A program made the position numbers and the translations under genes. The notes under the pieces were generated by a model. The model was not told where the DNA came from. It did not search any database and saw only the letters and a list, made by a program, of their open reading frames with translations. Positions 29,118 through 38,795 of a DNA stretch of 64,000 bases are shown piece after piece. Location of the stretch: assembly GCF_003987555.1 (NCBI RefSeq), contig NZ_NGJW01000009.1, positions 1-64,000 on the forward strand, given 5' to 3'. Every line of letters starts with the position of its first letter. The first letter of the stretch is position 1. This DNA is from Vagococcus lutrae (lineage in GTDB: Bacteria > Bacillota > Bacilli > Lactobacillales > Vagococcaceae).

Positions 29118-29146
29118 ATTATACATTATTTTAACAAGAGTTTAAA
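29118..29146 (-). promoter_or_regulatory. sigma-A promoter of walRKHIJ
   Basis: Minus strand TTTAAA (29146-29141), 17-base spacer, TATAAT (29123-29118), about 55 bases above walR. Confidence 0.75.
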
Positions 29147-29171
29147 CTCTAGACATTCCTTTGTTAAAATA

Positions 29172-29206
29172 AAAAACTACCAGTCTTGATTGACTGGCAG
29201 TTTTTC
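29172..29206 (-). terminator. terminator of helD
   Basis: Stem AAAACTGCCAGTC / GACTGGTAGTTTT (one mismatch) then T-run on the minus strand, at the helD stop. Confidence 0.85.
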
Positions 29207-31359
29207 TATTTTAATAACTCAGTAAGTTGCGCGATAAATGGTAGGGTTAATTCATGCATTGCACGCGAACTTGCGGTATAAAGTAAGTGCCTTGCCATTT
29301 GCGTATCTGGATAGTGATTATTTGAGACATCGTGAATGAGCACGTGGTCAAACTCTAATCCTTTCGCTAAATGAATCGGCATCATCATGGTTTTTGTTGA
29401 AAAATTCATCGCTGCCGTATCTGTGACAACATGTAAATCATGTGGACGTCCGAGTGATTCATACAGTGTTTTGGCTTCCTCACTTGTTTTCGTTAAGATG
29501 ACACGACGCGTATTTTTTTCACGCTGCGCGATAAACGTTTGTAAATATTCTCTATAAGCTTGCTCATTTTTTAAAGGTACATAGACCGGATTCTTACCCG
29601 GACGATTAATCACTTCAATCCCACTGCTTTCGCCACCTGCTAAGTGTTTCATCAACTGACTAATCGGACCACTTGAGCGGTAGGATTTTTTTAACGCCAT
29701 TCGTTTAATACGACGCCCTTCTCCTTCAAATATCGGAGCCATGCGGTCAAAAGATGTGCCCTGTACAAAAATAGACTGTAGTCCATCTCCCACTAATGTG
29801 AAGTTCGCTTGGTCAAATATTTTAGATAGGAAATAAAGTTGCGTTTCTGAATAATCTTGCACTTCATCTACAATCACATATTTAACCCGTCGTTCATTTC
29901 GCTGACGTAATAATAGATAATGCAGATAAGCAAACTCTGTACTTTGGTCAAGTGATAACGGTAAAGATAATGCCTCACCAGTTGCTTCAACATAGTGACG
30001 TTCTAAATCTAACCAACCATAGCGTTGAATACGCTGACGTACATTACCAAAACGTTTCGTTAATAGTTTAAATGCAATCCGCTCGATATTGTCATCTTCA
30101 CTACCTTTCATCCCTTTTGGAAATAGTTGCTTATACTCTTCATTGCTTAAATCTTGAACTTCATCACGCCAGTATGCTTGCTTACTCTCTGTTTTGATGT
30201 ATCGTTCGACTTGTGCCAACATTTGTTCACGCACGTATTCTAAACGACGATACATCTCCGTACTATCAGGCAAGGATGCCAGTGTTTCCTGCATCCATTC
30301 GGCCGAAATTACAACCTCTTCCTCACGCTTTAATGGGATAAAATAAATATCTTTCGCCGTCAATTTTTCCACATAGGATTCCAATGTCAACATATGTGTC
30401 AAATCTGTCCGAACAGTCTGATTCTCTAGTTGCTCAGCCATCGTCTCAACAGGATAGTGACGTCCTTTTAGTTTCATTAAATCACGAAACGTCATTTGAC
30501 GCGGATTTTTTTCACCAAGACTTGGTAAGACTTCTTCGATATATTGGCTAAACATCGGGTTAGGCGACAGAAGTAAAACTTGCTCCGGTAACAAATCATC
30601 CCGATAACGATAGAGTAAATAAGCGATTCGCTGTAAAATAGTCGACGTCTTACCACTTCCCGCAATTCCTTCAACAATCAGCACGTGACTCGCTGTATCA
30701 CGAATAATTTCATTTTGCTCGCGCTGAATGGTGCTTGTAATATCTTGTAATTTTGCAGAAGAAGACTCATTTAAAACTTCTAACAACATCGGGTCTTCAA
30801 TTGCAGTCGTCGTATCAAAGAAATCAAGCAACCGGTCACGTTCTACGCGAATCTGACGACGATTTTTCAAATCAACAGGGACGGTTCCCACAGGGGCTTC
30901 ATAAGACGTTTTGCCTATATTATTTTCATAGTATAAGTTAGCAATCGGTGATCGCCAATCATAAACATATTGTTCATGATTATCATCACTAAAGCCTGCC
31001 ACTCCTATATAAAAAGACTCTACGTCTTCTTCATCTGGATACTGCACATCTAATTTAGCAAAATAAGCGGAATCCATTAATTGCGTCACATTATGATGCT
31101 GTTTCGCCAGCCATTCCCGTTTATAATTTAACTGTGCTAATTCCTGGTTTTTTTGTTCAACCTCGATTAATGACTCAAAACTATCTGAAACAGAGTCTTG
31201 ACTCATCCTCAAATCACCTGATAAGCCTTGAATAAATTGTCGTGAATCTTGGTCGGCATGTTCTGCTGCTTGTACAACATCTTGATAGGTCTCGGTTAAT
31301 TTATTATAAACTTTATCTAAATAGGCTTCTTCTAGTTTCCATTCGCGTTCATCTGACAC
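29206..31359 (-). CDS. helD: HelD-type superfamily 1 helicase (RNA polymerase recycling factor)
   Basis: 717 residues from a GTG start (GGGGGAA upstream). N-terminal coiled-coil arm (about 1-100), which in HelD inserts into the RNA polymerase secondary channel; then SF1 motifs: Walker A IVEGIAGSGKTSTILQRI (about 230-247), motif II VDEVQDYSE, motif III FTLVGDGLQSI, and late motifs HLAKGLEFDHVLIHD and LLYTASSRAMHEL. HelD removes stalled RNA polymerase from DNA using ATP and is associated with rifampicin tolerance in some species. Monocistronic. A UvrD/Rep repair helicase is unlikely given the N-terminal arm. Confidence 0.9.
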   Translation of the reverse strand: MSDEREWKLEEAYLDKVYNKLTETYQDVVQAAEHADQDSRQFIQGLSGDLRMSQDSVSDSFESLIEVEQKNQELAQLNYKREWLAKQHHNVTQLMDSAYFAKLDVQYPDEEDVESFYIGVAGFSDDNHEQYVYDWRSPIANLYYENNIGKTSYEAPVGTVPVDLKNRRQIRVERDRLLDFFDTTTAIEDPMLLEVLNESSSAKLQDITSTIQREQNEIIRDTASHVLIVEGIAGSGKTSTILQRIAYLLYRYRDDLLPEQVLLLSPNPMFSQYIEEVLPSLGEKNPRQMTFRDLMKLKGRHYPVETMAEQLENQTVRTDLTHMLTLESYVEKLTAKDIYFIPLKREEEVVISAEWMQETLASLPDSTEMYRRLEYVREQMLAQVERYIKTESKQAYWRDEVQDLSNEEYKQLFPKGMKGSEDDNIERIAFKLLTKRFGNVRQRIQRYGWLDLERHYVEATGEALSLPLSLDQSTEFAYLHYLLLRQRNERRVKYVIVDEVQDYSETQLYFLSKIFDQANFTLVGDGLQSIFVQGTSFDRMAPIFEGEGRRIKRMALKKSYRSSGPISQLMKHLAGGESSGIEVINRPGKNPVYVPLKNEQAYREYLQTFIAQREKNTRRVILTKTSEEAKTLYESLGRPHDLHVVTDTAAMNFSTKTMMMPIHLAKGLEFDHVLIHDVSNNHYPDTQMARHLLYTASSRAMHELTLPFIAQLTELLK

Positions 31360-31434
31360 ATTGATTCCCCCAGTACATTTCGTTCATGACCAATAATTTT
31401 ACGGTGTTACTCGGCCTTTGTCAACGAGTAACGC

Positions 31435-32298
31435 TTACGAATCGCAACGAGATGACTTTTCAAAATATTGCGAAATCACTTCTTTTGAATCATTCAACTT
31501 TTGAAGGGAATATTCATATTCTTGTGAAGCGAAAGCAGAAAAAAGTATATCCACAGCAAATAGCTGGACTAACAGTGAATTCGTTGCAGAACTTCTAAGT
31601 GGGGCTTCACCACCTGTTGCGGTCAACAAAGTAACATCTGCTTGTTTAGCAAGTGTCGAATCGCGACGACTCGTCAAACCAACGACTTTAATCCCTTTAT
31701 TTTTCGCAACTTCCATTAGCTTCAACACTTCAGGCTTTTCACCTGAATTAGAAATCGCAAATAGTAGTGCGGGAGCTTGTTGCGTTACCATAGCTGTCGC
31801 TAGTAAATGATGATCTTGCTCATTCATCACGCTACGTCCTATCCGGCTTAGTTTTTGATAAATATCGTTGGCCACCAAACCAGAAGCACCTAAACCATAC
31901 GTATAAAAAACAGTCGTTTCTCGCATCCAAGCTAAAGCTTGTTCCAACTCTTTATTTTTTAATCGTTCTACTGTTTCATCAAAAGCATAATCTAATTTCA
32001 CTCGTAATTTCTTTTTTAACTGATCAAGCGATTCATCTGGCACAATATCTGTTAATAAATCTTCTGCCACTTGTTCTGGTATCGCCGATAGCTGTAATTT
32101 TAAATCCGGAAAGCCCGCTAATCCTAACGAGTGACACAAACGGACGATAGTTGCTGGACTCGAATCCGCTTCTTTAGCTAACCCTGTAACTGTCATATGA
32201 ATCACGTCTTTAGGATATTGTAAAATCCACTCCGCTAGCTTACGTTCTGACTTAGATAATAGCTCTAAGTTTTCTTTTATTTTAATTAATACATTCAC
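31435..32298 (-). CDS. murR: MurR/RpiR-family regulator (HTH_6 plus SIS domain)
   Basis: About 287 residues. N-terminal HTH (about 1-75: LSKSERKLAEWILQYP, ADSSPATIVRLCHSLGLAGFPDLK) and a C-terminal SIS domain (about 120-250: FYTYGLGASGLVAND, ALLFAISNSGEKPEVL, GLTSRRDS) that binds sugar phosphates. Position directly after mupG-murQ-murP-HAD suggests MurNAc 6-phosphate as ligand. Start is ambiguous: the GTG at 32298 has best spacing from AGAGG, while ATG 32304 and GTG 32307 are also in frame. A terminator separates it from the HAD gene. Confidence 0.87.
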   Translation of the reverse strand: MNVLIKIKENLELLSKSERKLAEWILQYPKDVIHMTVTGLAKEADSSPATIVRLCHSLGLAGFPDLKLQLSAIPEQVAEDLLTDIVPDESLDQLKKKLRVKLDYAFDETVERLKNKELEQALAWMRETTVFYTYGLGASGLVANDIYQKLSRIGRSVMNEQDHHLLATAMVTQQAPALLFAISNSGEKPEVLKLMEVAKNKGIKVVGLTSRRDSTLAKQADVTLLTATGGEAPLRSSATNSLLVQLFAVDILFSAFASQEYEYSLQKLNDSKEVISQYFEKSSRCDS

Positions 32299-32354
32299 AC
32301 CCATCACCTCTTCTCTATCTTACCTTCCTTCGATACTTTGGTCGAGAACTTTCT

Positions 32355-32394
32355 AAAAAAAGCAGACTCGAACGAGACGTTCGAGTCTGCTTTT
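32355..32394 (-). terminator. terminator after the HAD gene of the MurNAc operon
   Basis: Perfect 17-bp stem AAAAGCAGACTCGAACG / CGTTCGAGTCTGCTTTT with T-run on the minus strand, overlapping the HAD stop codon. Confidence 0.92.
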
Positions 32395-33022
32395 AAACAA
32401 AGTCTAGCACCTGTATCAGCTTGTCAATCTCTGCATGAGCTTGAGGGGCCTCGATGTAGTAAAACGGATTTCGTAATAACAATACGTCAATACCCGCTCG
32501 GCTAGCCGCTAATACACCATAATAAGAGTCTTCGACAGCTATACACTCGCTTGGTTGATAGCCTAATTTTTCGGCTGTTGCTTGATAAATTGCCGGATGT
32601 GGTTTCGACTCCTCAAATGATTCCCCGCTAACGTACGTTTCAAAATAAGATGCCAGACCTGTTTCTGTCAAGACTTGCTCGATAGCTCGCTGACTTCCTG
32701 AAGATGCGACAGCTAACGTGAGTCCCTTTTGTTGTAGTTTCTTTAATAACGTTTCTGCCGTAGGGTCTAAAATTGATGCATAATCAATGATATGCTTTGC
32801 TGTATACGCCCGATAGGCGGTTAAAAATTCTGTTTGTTTACGAGCGTCATTAGGAAACAGTGTCGCCATCATCTTGGGAGGGTTAGAGCCTACAAAAGAT
32901 AACTGCTGCTTTTCCGTTAAATGTACCCCATATTTTTCAAAGAATCGTTGCCGTCTTTTTTGATAAACAGGCTCTGAGGCAATCAGCACACCATCCATAT
33001 CAAAAATAACTGCTTTTTTCAT
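32393..33022 (-). CDS. HAD-superfamily phosphatase/phosphomutase, beta-phosphoglucomutase-like
   Basis: 209 residues. HAD motif I FDMDGVLIASEP (nucleophile Asp8, general acid Asp10), a helical cap (about 16-85), motif II VASSGS (about 106), Lys in ESKPHP and motif IV VEDSYYGVLAA. This is subclass I, in the pgmB/phosphatase branch. Starts 3 bases after murP, so it belongs to the MurNAc operon. Its substrate is unknown; dephosphorylation of a sugar phosphate from the pathway is a guess. Confidence 0.85.
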   Translation of the reverse strand: MKKAVIFDMDGVLIASEPVYQKRRQRFFEKYGVHLTEKQQLSFVGSNPPKMMATLFPNDARKQTEFLTAYRAYTAKHIIDYASILDPTAETLLKKLQQKGLTLAVASSGSQRAIEQVLTETGLASYFETYVSGESFEESKPHPAIYQATAEKLGYQPSECIAVEDSYYGVLAASRAGIDVLLLRNPFYYIEAPQAHAEIDKLIQVLDFV

Positions 33023-33025
33023 TGA

Positions 33026-34456
33026 CTAAGCTCCCATTTGCATTTCTTTAGTCGTTCCAAAGAAATAAGTCGCTACAAAACCACCCGCATAGGCAGCTAA
33101 TAATCCTAACACATAGCCAAACCAGTGACCGTTAGCGATTAATGGAATTAACGCAACACCACTTGGTCCAATAGATGTCGCACCAATGTTACCGATTAAA
33201 CCAATCACGGCACCACCGACTCCACCACCGATACAAGCCGTAATAAACGGACGACCTAATGGTAACGTCACACCATAAATTAGTGGCTCACCAATTCCTA
33301 AAATACCAACTGGTAATGCCCCTTTAATTAATTCTGTTAATTGAGTGTTTTTACGACATTTTACCCATAATGCTAAAGCAGCTCCGACTTGACCAGCACC
33401 GGCCATCGCTAAGATAGGTAGAAGTAACGTACTGCCTGTTTGTTCAATCATTTCTAAATGAACAGGTGTTAAAATTTGATGTAATCCAAACATTACCATT
33501 GGAAGGAAGCTTGCTCCTAATACAAAACCAGCGAAAGCTCCGCCAATATTTAAGACCCAGTTTAATGCTCCAACTAATGAATTAGAAATCACTCCTGCAA
33601 TAGGCATGATTAAGAAAATTGTTATAAGCCCCATTACCATTAAACTAATGGTTGGTGTCACAATAATATCGATAGACTCAGGTACGATGTCATGTAGTTT
33701 CTTCTCAATAAATGATAGTAGAAATACTGCAAAGATAACCCCAATAATCCCACCTTGACCTGGACTTAAGTTATCTCCTGTAAAAATGTTAGGAAGTGGT
33801 AAATCAGGATTCATACCTGTCAAGGTCGTAATCCCCCCGATAACCCCACCTAAACTTGGAGAAGCTCCAAATTCACGGGCACTATTAATCCCAACATAAA
33901 TCACTAAGTAAGCAAAGATACCACTTTGAATAATACTCGCCACACTTGCAATATTTACCCAAGCGTCGCCTGAAATAGAACCTGCCGTTAACATGTTTTT
34001 AATGATAGAAGCAAATCCACCAATAATCCCTGATCCAACAAAAGCTGGAATTAACGGTACGAAAATATTAGCGATAGATTTCAATGCTTTTGACCATGGT
34101 TTTTGATTTTTCTTCTTCACTTCTGCTTTCATCTCAGCAGCTTTTTGGTTAACCGCCTCTTTACCGCTAACCGTTGTTGCGGTAGGAAAATCTTCACCCA
34201 ACTCTACTCCTACCATATCGACCATTTCTTTGGCTACTTTATTAACCGTTCCAGGTCCGACTACGACTTGAAGGGTATCGTCTTCTACCACACCCATAAC
34301 ACCTTCAATATTCTTTAAGCCTTCTAAATCGACTTTATTATAATCTTTAATTTCCATACGAACACGTGTCATACAATGGACAACCTTGTTCACATTTGTT
34401 TGTCCCCCAACATACTGATAAATCTCAGACGCAATGCGTTTATTTTTATCTGTCAT
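33026..34456 (-). CDS. murP: PTS transporter IIBC, MurNAc-type
   Basis: 476 residues. IIB domain (about 1-85) with the active Cys in [12 protein letters not shown]; after a Lys-rich linker (about 100-125) the IIC domain with [18 protein letters not shown] and about ten helices. It lacks a IIA domain, as MurP and related sucrose-class permeases do, and must borrow a Glc-type IIA; a free one is encoded at 56237-56719. Operon partners MurQ and MupG point to MurNAc or MurNAc-GlcNAc import. Confidence 0.9.
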   Translation of the reverse strand: MTDKNKRIASEIYQYVGGQTNVNKVVHCMTRVRMEIKDYNKVDLEGLKNIEGVMGVVEDDTLQVVVGPGTVNKVAKEMVDMVGVELGEDFPTATTVSGKEAVNQKAAEMKAEVKKKNQKPWSKALKSIANIFVPLIPAFVGSGIIGGFASIIKNMLTAGSISGDAWVNIASVASIIQSGIFAYLVIYVGINSAREFGASPSLGGVIGGITTLTGMNPDLPLPNIFTGDNLSPGQGGIIGVIFAVFLLSFIEKKLHDIVPESIDIIVTPTISLMVMGLITIFLIMPIAGVISNSLVGALNWVLNIGGAFAGFVLGASFLPMVMFGLHQILTPVHLEMIEQTGSTLLLPILAMAGAGQVGAALALWVKCRKNTQLTELIKGALPVGILGIGEPLIYGVTLPLGRPFITACIGGGVGGAVIGLIGNIGATSIGPSGVALIPLIANGHWFGYVLGLLAAYAGGFVATYFFGTTKEMQMGA

Positions 34457-34471
34457 TTACTTTCTCTCCTT

Positions 34472-35362
34472 TTATCCTAAAGTTTTTCTCACGAACCCAT
34501 TTCCTTTAATTAACTTTTCTGATGCCGTTTCTTTGTCGCTATCTGTCAGAATCATCACAATTGCTAACTTAACATTTTGATTTGCTTCTTCAAACTTCTC
34601 ACTCGCTAGCTCATAGTCACATTCTGTCGCTTCCATAATAATTCGTTTTGAGCGCTCTACTAACTTTTCATTCGTAGGCTTCACGTCTACCATTAAATTC
34701 TTATATACTTTTCCAATACCTATCATAGAAGCAGTTGATAGCATATTAAGGACAAGTTTTTGAGCAGTTCCTGATTTCAAACGTGTGGAACCTGTTAGAA
34801 TCTCAGGCCCTACTTCAATTTCAATCGGATAAGAAGCGTATTCACTAATCTTAGAGCCCTTGTTACATGTTACAGACCCTGTTGTAGCTCCCACTTCTGC
34901 GGCATAAGTTAAACCACCAATCACGTACGGGGTACGACCACTTGCGGCGATACCAATCACAATATCTTTATCTGTTAAAGATAACGCCTCTAAATCTTCC
35001 TTACCTAATTCTTGAGAGTCTTCTGCTCCTTCAACAGCCACTGTCATGGCAGACATGCCACCTGCGATTAACCCTTGTACCATCTCTGGCTCTGTACCAA
35101 AAGTTGGAACACACTCTGCTGCATCTAAAATGCCTAAACGTCCGCTTGTTCCGGCTCCCATATAAATCAAACGTCCACCTTTATTAAAGCTTTCAATAAT
35201 TTTAGCTACCACCGCTTCAATCTCAGGCAAGATTTGACTTATTGCTTGAGGTACTTTCGCATCCTCTTCATTCATCACTTTTAAAATGTCATAGGTAGAC
35301 ATTTCGTCCAACCCAGTCGTTCGTTGATTTCTTTTTTCAGTAGTTAATGCTCCTAAATCCAT
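34472..35362 (-). CDS. murQ: N-acetylmuramic acid 6-phosphate etherase
   Basis: 296 residues, normal length. SIS-fold lyase with [21 protein letters not shown] (about 70-90; Glu of DAAECP is catalytic in the family), [16 protein letters not shown], and [13 protein letters not shown]. Cleaves the lactyl ether of MurNAc 6-phosphate to GlcNAc 6-phosphate and lactate. Its ATG overlaps the mupG stop (TAATG). Confidence 0.96.
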   Translation of the reverse strand: MDLGALTTEKRNQRTTGLDEMSTYDILKVMNEEDAKVPQAISQILPEIEAVVAKIIESFNKGGRLIYMGAGTSGRLGILDAAECVPTFGTEPEMVQGLIAGGMSAMTVAVEGAEDSQELGKEDLEALSLTDKDIVIGIAASGRTPYVIGGLTYAAEVGATTGSVTCNKGSKISEYASYPIEIEVGPEILTGSTRLKSGTAQKLVLNMLSTASMIGIGKVYKNLMVDVKPTNEKLVERSKRIIMEATECDYELASEKFEEANQNVKLAIVMILTDSDKETASEKLIKGNGFVRKTLG

Positions 35363-36435
35363 TATGCTTTCTCCTTTGGTACTAATTCAAATTTTTGTCC
35401 AGGTTGAATCCATTGCACTAAGCCGCAGTGGGGAGTGTCGATGGTCGCCACAACATTCACTTTTTCATCAGCCGGCAATGGTCGTTTAACAACTTGGAGT
35501 TCCCCCATATATCGTCCGTACAACCGATTATCCAATGTCACAGAACCCACTGTTCTTGACACTGTATTATCTGGTTCAATAGTGGGAATTTTTTTAAAAC
35601 GTGCCTCTTGACTTCGAACAACATCACGGGCATCATCCATACGATTCGTATGCGTATCAATAAAGAGCGACCTATGCGCCTCACTCTTAACTGATACTGG
35701 TAGTAAGACACATCCTTCTTTAAAATATTGATAAAATTGTTGAGCGGTTAAAGGTTGAATCGTTTCATCCCCAATATAAACACCATCAATTGTATCATCT
35801 TGAAATAACTCAATAGCTGCTGCTAATGGATGAACATCACGATGCTTTTCTAATGTTGGCAATCCTAAATGCAATGGCCCTCGCAATCGTGCATCTCCCG
35901 GTACAAACGCACTGTTTTTAATACCCAGATGATGAAATTGACGATTTTTCTCACGAAAACTTGCTTCACTTAGACCCGTTTCAGGACGTGGATAATAATT
36001 ATGCAATAATTCCATGTTGTTAAAATTGGCCCCTAAACGTCCTAACTCTTCAGCATCAGCTTGAGATAATGTACTCGCATTTAATCCAACCGTAATATGG
36101 TGAGATAAAAACGCCATTGTTTCTAAATCTAAACCATAATCCATTCGTAAACCAGTAATACCTAGCTGCTTAATCGCTTTCAAATCATCTTCTGAAGAAA
36201 TATCAAACCCGATTTGTTTTAGACCTGTTGTTGAAATGTCTACCATTAAATTCATATGATGCGCTTTCAATATTCCGCCTAAAGCTTTTAAACGTGGAAC
36301 ATATTGACTGCTGTCATCTTCTGGAATATGAAGCGAGGTAAAAACATGTGTAAAACCACTTCTAGACATCATTTCTACATAAGCCGCTGTTTCTTCGGTG
36401 ATTTCTTCACTTAAAAAAACTGAAAAACCTAACAA
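35362..36435 (-). CDS. mupG: 6-phospho-N-acetylmuramidase MupG (DUF871 family)
   Basis: 357 residues from a TTG start codon with AGGAGG 6 bases upstream. TIM-barrel N-terminal domain ([55 protein letters not shown]-like [11 protein letters not shown]) and a C-terminal cyclophilin-like domain. In S. aureus MupG splits MurNAc 6-phosphate-GlcNAc to MurNAc 6-phosphate and GlcNAc inside the cell. First gene of the operon. Confidence 0.93.
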   Translation of the reverse strand: MLGFSVFLSEEITEETAAYVEMMSRSGFTHVFTSLHIPEDDSSQYVPRLKALGGILKAHHMNLMVDISTTGLKQIGFDISSEDDLKAIKQLGITGLRMDYGLDLETMAFLSHHITVGLNASTLSQADAEELGRLGANFNNMELLHNYYPRPETGLSEASFREKNRQFHHLGIKNSAFVPGDARLRGPLHLGLPTLEKHRDVHPLAAAIELFQDDTIDGVYIGDETIQPLTAQQFYQYFKEGCVLLPVSVKSEAHRSLFIDTHTNRMDDARDVVRSQEARFKKIPTIEPDNTVSRTVGSVTLDNRLYGRYMGELQVVKRPLPADEKVNVVATIDTPHCGLVQWIQPGQKFELVPKEKA

Positions 36436-36452
36436 TGAAATCCTCCTCTCTT

Positions 36453-36468
36453 TTAATACGCTTTCATT
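36453..36468 (-). promoter_or_regulatory. candidate CcpA site (cre) of the MurNAc operon
   Basis: Minus strand TGAAAGCGTATTAA fits TGNAANCGNWNNCW with one mismatch (A for the late C). It begins at the -10 box and runs over the start of transcription, a usual place for carbon catabolite repression. Confidence 0.6.
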
Positions 36469-36494
36469 ATAACGCTTAGGAAATATTTTTTCAA
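36466..36494 (-). promoter_or_regulatory. sigma-A promoter of the mupG-murQ-murP operon
   Basis: Minus strand TTGAAA (36494-36489), 17-base spacer, consensus TATAAT (36471-36466). Confidence 0.88.
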
Positions 36495-36563
36495 GTTTTT
36501 ATTTAATTTTATCTTTTTTACGAAATTATTTTTCTTTAAAGGTCTTTTTTACCTATTTTATTC

Positions 36564-36635
36564 CAAAAAAAAAATGAGAATGCGCGTCAGATTTTCGAAA
36601 CGTCCTAAAACGCCAATCTAACGCCATTCTCGTGG
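36564..36635 (-). terminator. terminator downstream of tRNA-Lys
   Basis: Minus strand GAGAATGGCGTTAGATT pairs with AATCTGACGCGCATTCTC (small mismatches), long loop, then a run of ten T. Confidence 0.8.
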
Positions 36636-36648
36636 GTTTGGCACCCAA

Positions 36649-36721
36649 TGGGATGTGAGGGGATCGAACCCGCGACCCACAGATTAAGAGTCTGTTGCTC
36701 TACCAACTGAGCTAACATCCC
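36649..36721 (-). tRNA. tRNA-Lys (anticodon CTT)
   Basis: 73 bases. Minus strand starts GGGATGTTAGCTCAGTTGGT, acceptor stem GGGATGT/ACATCCC with discriminator A, D-arm GCTCAGTTGGTAGAGC, anticodon stem ACAGA/TCTGT with loop CTCTTAA (CTT), and T-arm GCGGGTTCGATCCCCTC (loop TTCGATC). CCA is not encoded. Confidence 0.96.
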
Positions 36722-36792
36722 GGATGACTATGTTAATTATACTATACCTACTTAAACCATTCGTCAACACTTTTATCGAAATTTGATTTCAA

Positions 36793-36823
36793 TAAAAAAT
36801 CCTACCAACAAAGTGGTAGGATA
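36793..36823 (-). terminator. terminator of the cold-shock gene
   Basis: Stem ATCCTACCA / TGGTAGGAT with a 6-base loop, followed by TTTTTT on the minus strand. Confidence 0.88.
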
Positions 36824-36840
36824 TGATCTCAAAAGGCTAA

Positions 36841-37041
36841 TTAAGCTTTTACTACGTTTGTAGCTTGAGGTCCACGGTCGCCGTCTTCAACATCAAATGT
36901 TACAGCTTGACCTTCTTCTAAAGTTTTGAAACCTTCACCTTGGATAGCTGAGAAATGTACAAATACATCGTCTCCACCTTCAACAGTGATGAATCCAAAA
37001 CCTTTTTCAGCGTTAAACCATTTTACTGTTCCTTCAGTCAT
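36841..37041 (-). CDS. CspA-family cold shock protein
   Basis: 66 residues from the ATG at 37041 (AAGGAGG). Single cold-shock domain: [15 protein letters not shown] (RNP1 KGFGFI) and VFVHFSAI (RNP2). Single-stranded nucleic-acid binder acting as an RNA chaperone. The promoter lies about 100 bases upstream, giving the long 5' leader usual for csp mRNAs. Confidence 0.96.
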   Translation of the reverse strand: MTEGTVKWFNAEKGFGFITVEGGDDVFVHFSAIQGEGFKTLEEGQAVTFDVEDGDRGPQATNVVKA

Positions 37042-37149
37042 TCTAAACTCCTCCTTTTCCAAATTATTCGTGTAGTTCTTGAATGGAATTAATAGGAAAA
37101 AGTTTAAAACAACTTACCTGTATTCCCGTTACAAAAAATCACTAACATT

Positions 37150-37158
37150 AGTATAACA
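37150..37158 (-). promoter_or_regulatory. extended -10 promoter of the cold-shock gene
   Basis: Minus strand TGTTATACT (TGn-TATACT) about 110 bases upstream of the start codon, leaving a leader of about 100 bases. Confidence 0.6.
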
Positions 37159-37216
37159 CACGATAAAAAATACTTCAAAGCATTTTCATTTAAAAACCGA
37201 AATACTTTCCTTTTTT

Positions 37217-37756
37217 CTAAATACCTGTGGCGGTAAAGCCTGATATAATACGCTCAATACCAAACATTAAAAAGTAAAAACCAATTAAAAATGGAACGGT
37301 TAGAGATGCTCCCAACGGGTTAAAAAACATCGTTATTCCTGCAATAACACATAAAATATTTAAAATCATTGTCGTCCAATACGCCAATTTACTAAATGGA
37401 CGTAATAATCTTGCACTAAAAATTCGAACAAGAGAACTCGAAATAAACCATAAGGCAAATAACCATCCTAACAATAGCATGCTGATAAATTTTGCTTTAA
37501 CATTAAATAACACAATTGCCCCAAAAAGTACATCGAGAACACCATTCACGACTAACAACGTACTCGCACCACCAAAATTACTCTTAATGCGATTATACGT
37601 CACAAAGTGTTGGATGCCTTTTATCACCGCAATCAATGCTAACCACATGACTAAAGTCGTTAAAACTAACGCAGGTTGACGAAAACTCGCCATAGCCGCT
37701 AGGATAAATAGAATCCCTACTAAGATACTCATCCAATCAATTTTTCGTTCATTCAT
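37217..37756 (-). CDS. HdeD/DUF308 family membrane protein
   Basis: 179 residues with about six hydrophobic helices in pairs, the layout of HdeD-type (DUF308) proteins. Features: N-terminal LVGILFILAAMASFRQP, middle GVLDVLFGAIVLF, end FLIGFYFLMFGIERIISGF. HdeD is an acid-resistance membrane protein in enterobacteria; role in Gram-positives is unknown. It lies 22 bases downstream of the hydrolase gene and may share its transcript. Confidence 0.8.
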   Translation of the reverse strand: MNERKIDWMSILVGILFILAAMASFRQPALVLTTLVMWLALIAVIKGIQHFVTYNRIKSNFGGASTLLVVNGVLDVLFGAIVLFNVKAKFISMLLLGWLFALWFISSSLVRIFSARLLRPFSKLAYWTTMILNILCVIAGITMFFNPLGASLTVPFLIGFYFLMFGIERIISGFTATGI

Positions 37757-37778
37757 ATGTCTCTTCCTTTCTTAAAAT

Positions 37779-38642
37779 TTATTGTCCCCATAAAAATAAG
37801 CTCACTGTTTCATCGACCTCACCGTTCTCATGTAATAACGTATGTTGACCGCCTAACCCCGTGATTTCTACCTCATCATAAGATGCCACTTTATGCGCTA
37901 CTATGTCACGTAAGGCACGCGCATCCTCTGTCATAATAATCCCGTCACTCTCAGTGCCGTCCTCCAAGTCACCATAAATATTTAAAACGGAGAGATTTGG
38001 CGATAGGCGTTGATTAACTGACATAAAATGTTGATACATTTCATCGAAATCACGCTTGCCCTCTTTTTCCAATTGATACAAGCGACTAATCAGTGTATCC
38101 GCAATTTCTCCCTTATAAGGCGACCCTAATGAAACAAACTTCTTCACAATCGGCGTATCATCTGTTGTCGCTGCTTCCGAAGTTAAATAATACATGGACG
38201 CGACTCCTCCCATTGAATGGCCTAGAAGGTACAAACGATCTATCTCAAGCTTATCTTTTAAAAATACCATAATACGCGTCAGCCATTTTGCCTGTTGATC
38301 GGCACTGGCATCGTTATTTTCAAAAAAGACTTGAATCAAGGGATTTAAGTTGTCGGGATTTTGATTCCACGTTCCATTTACTATCATATCGCCATCAGCA
38401 GACACTTCGATTTGTAATGCTTTGTAAGCAAGTCCTTCACGTCCCCAACGACGAATCATACCTTGCATTGTTCGGTGATCGCCATGCACGCCATGTAAGA
38501 GAAGCGTTGGAATCTTTTTTTCACGCGATTGTCCAATTACTAAACGTTGATACGAACGCGATTTTTTTATTTGGTCATAGATGAGCAAGCCAGCTGTCAT
38601 ACCAATCGCTGTCCCTATACTTCTTTTCACCACATCTTTCAT
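37779..38642 (-). CDS. alpha/beta hydrolase, DUF915 family
   Basis: 287 residues from the ATG at 38642 (GGGAGGAG upstream). N-terminal membrane segment (about 8-22), then alpha/beta hydrolase fold: TLLLHGVHGDHRTM oxyanion region and nucleophile Ser in LLGHSMGGVASMYYL (about 146). Typical DUF915 member, probably a lipase/esterase-like enzyme tethered to the membrane; substrate unknown. Ahead of the HdeD-like gene in the same direction. Confidence 0.86.
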   Translation of the reverse strand: MKDVVKRSIGTAIGMTAGLLIYDQIKKSRSYQRLVIGQSREKKIPTLLLHGVHGDHRTMQGMIRRWGREGLAYKALQIEVSADGDMIVNGTWNQNPDNLNPLIQVFFENNDASADQQAKWLTRIMVFLKDKLEIDRLYLLGHSMGGVASMYYLTSEAATTDDTPIVKKFVSLGSPYKGEIADTLISRLYQLEKEGKRDFDEMYQHFMSVNQRLSPNLSVLNIYGDLEDGTESDGIIMTEDARALRDIVAHKVASYDEVEITGLGGQHTLLHENGEVDETVSLFLWGQ

Positions 38643-38752
38643 ATACTTTCTCCTCCCTACTCCTTGTTCTTTTATTATACTATTTTTCAATGAAAAACAA
38701 TAACGATAACTACTCCAGTCTACTATCCGCTCTCAAAGTCTCTTTTATAAGC

Positions 38753-38795
38753 AAAAAAGTTTTCCGCCACATTTTATGACGGAAAACTTTTTATT
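38753..38795 (-). terminator. terminator of rny
   Basis: Stem AAAGTTTTCCGTCA / GGCGGAAAACTTTT on the minus strand with T-run. Confidence 0.85.

Noticed and set aside
33026-34456. murP as a truncated PTS permease
   Set aside because: Absence of IIA is the normal architecture of MurP-type IIBC permeases, and a free EIIA-Glc exists in the window.
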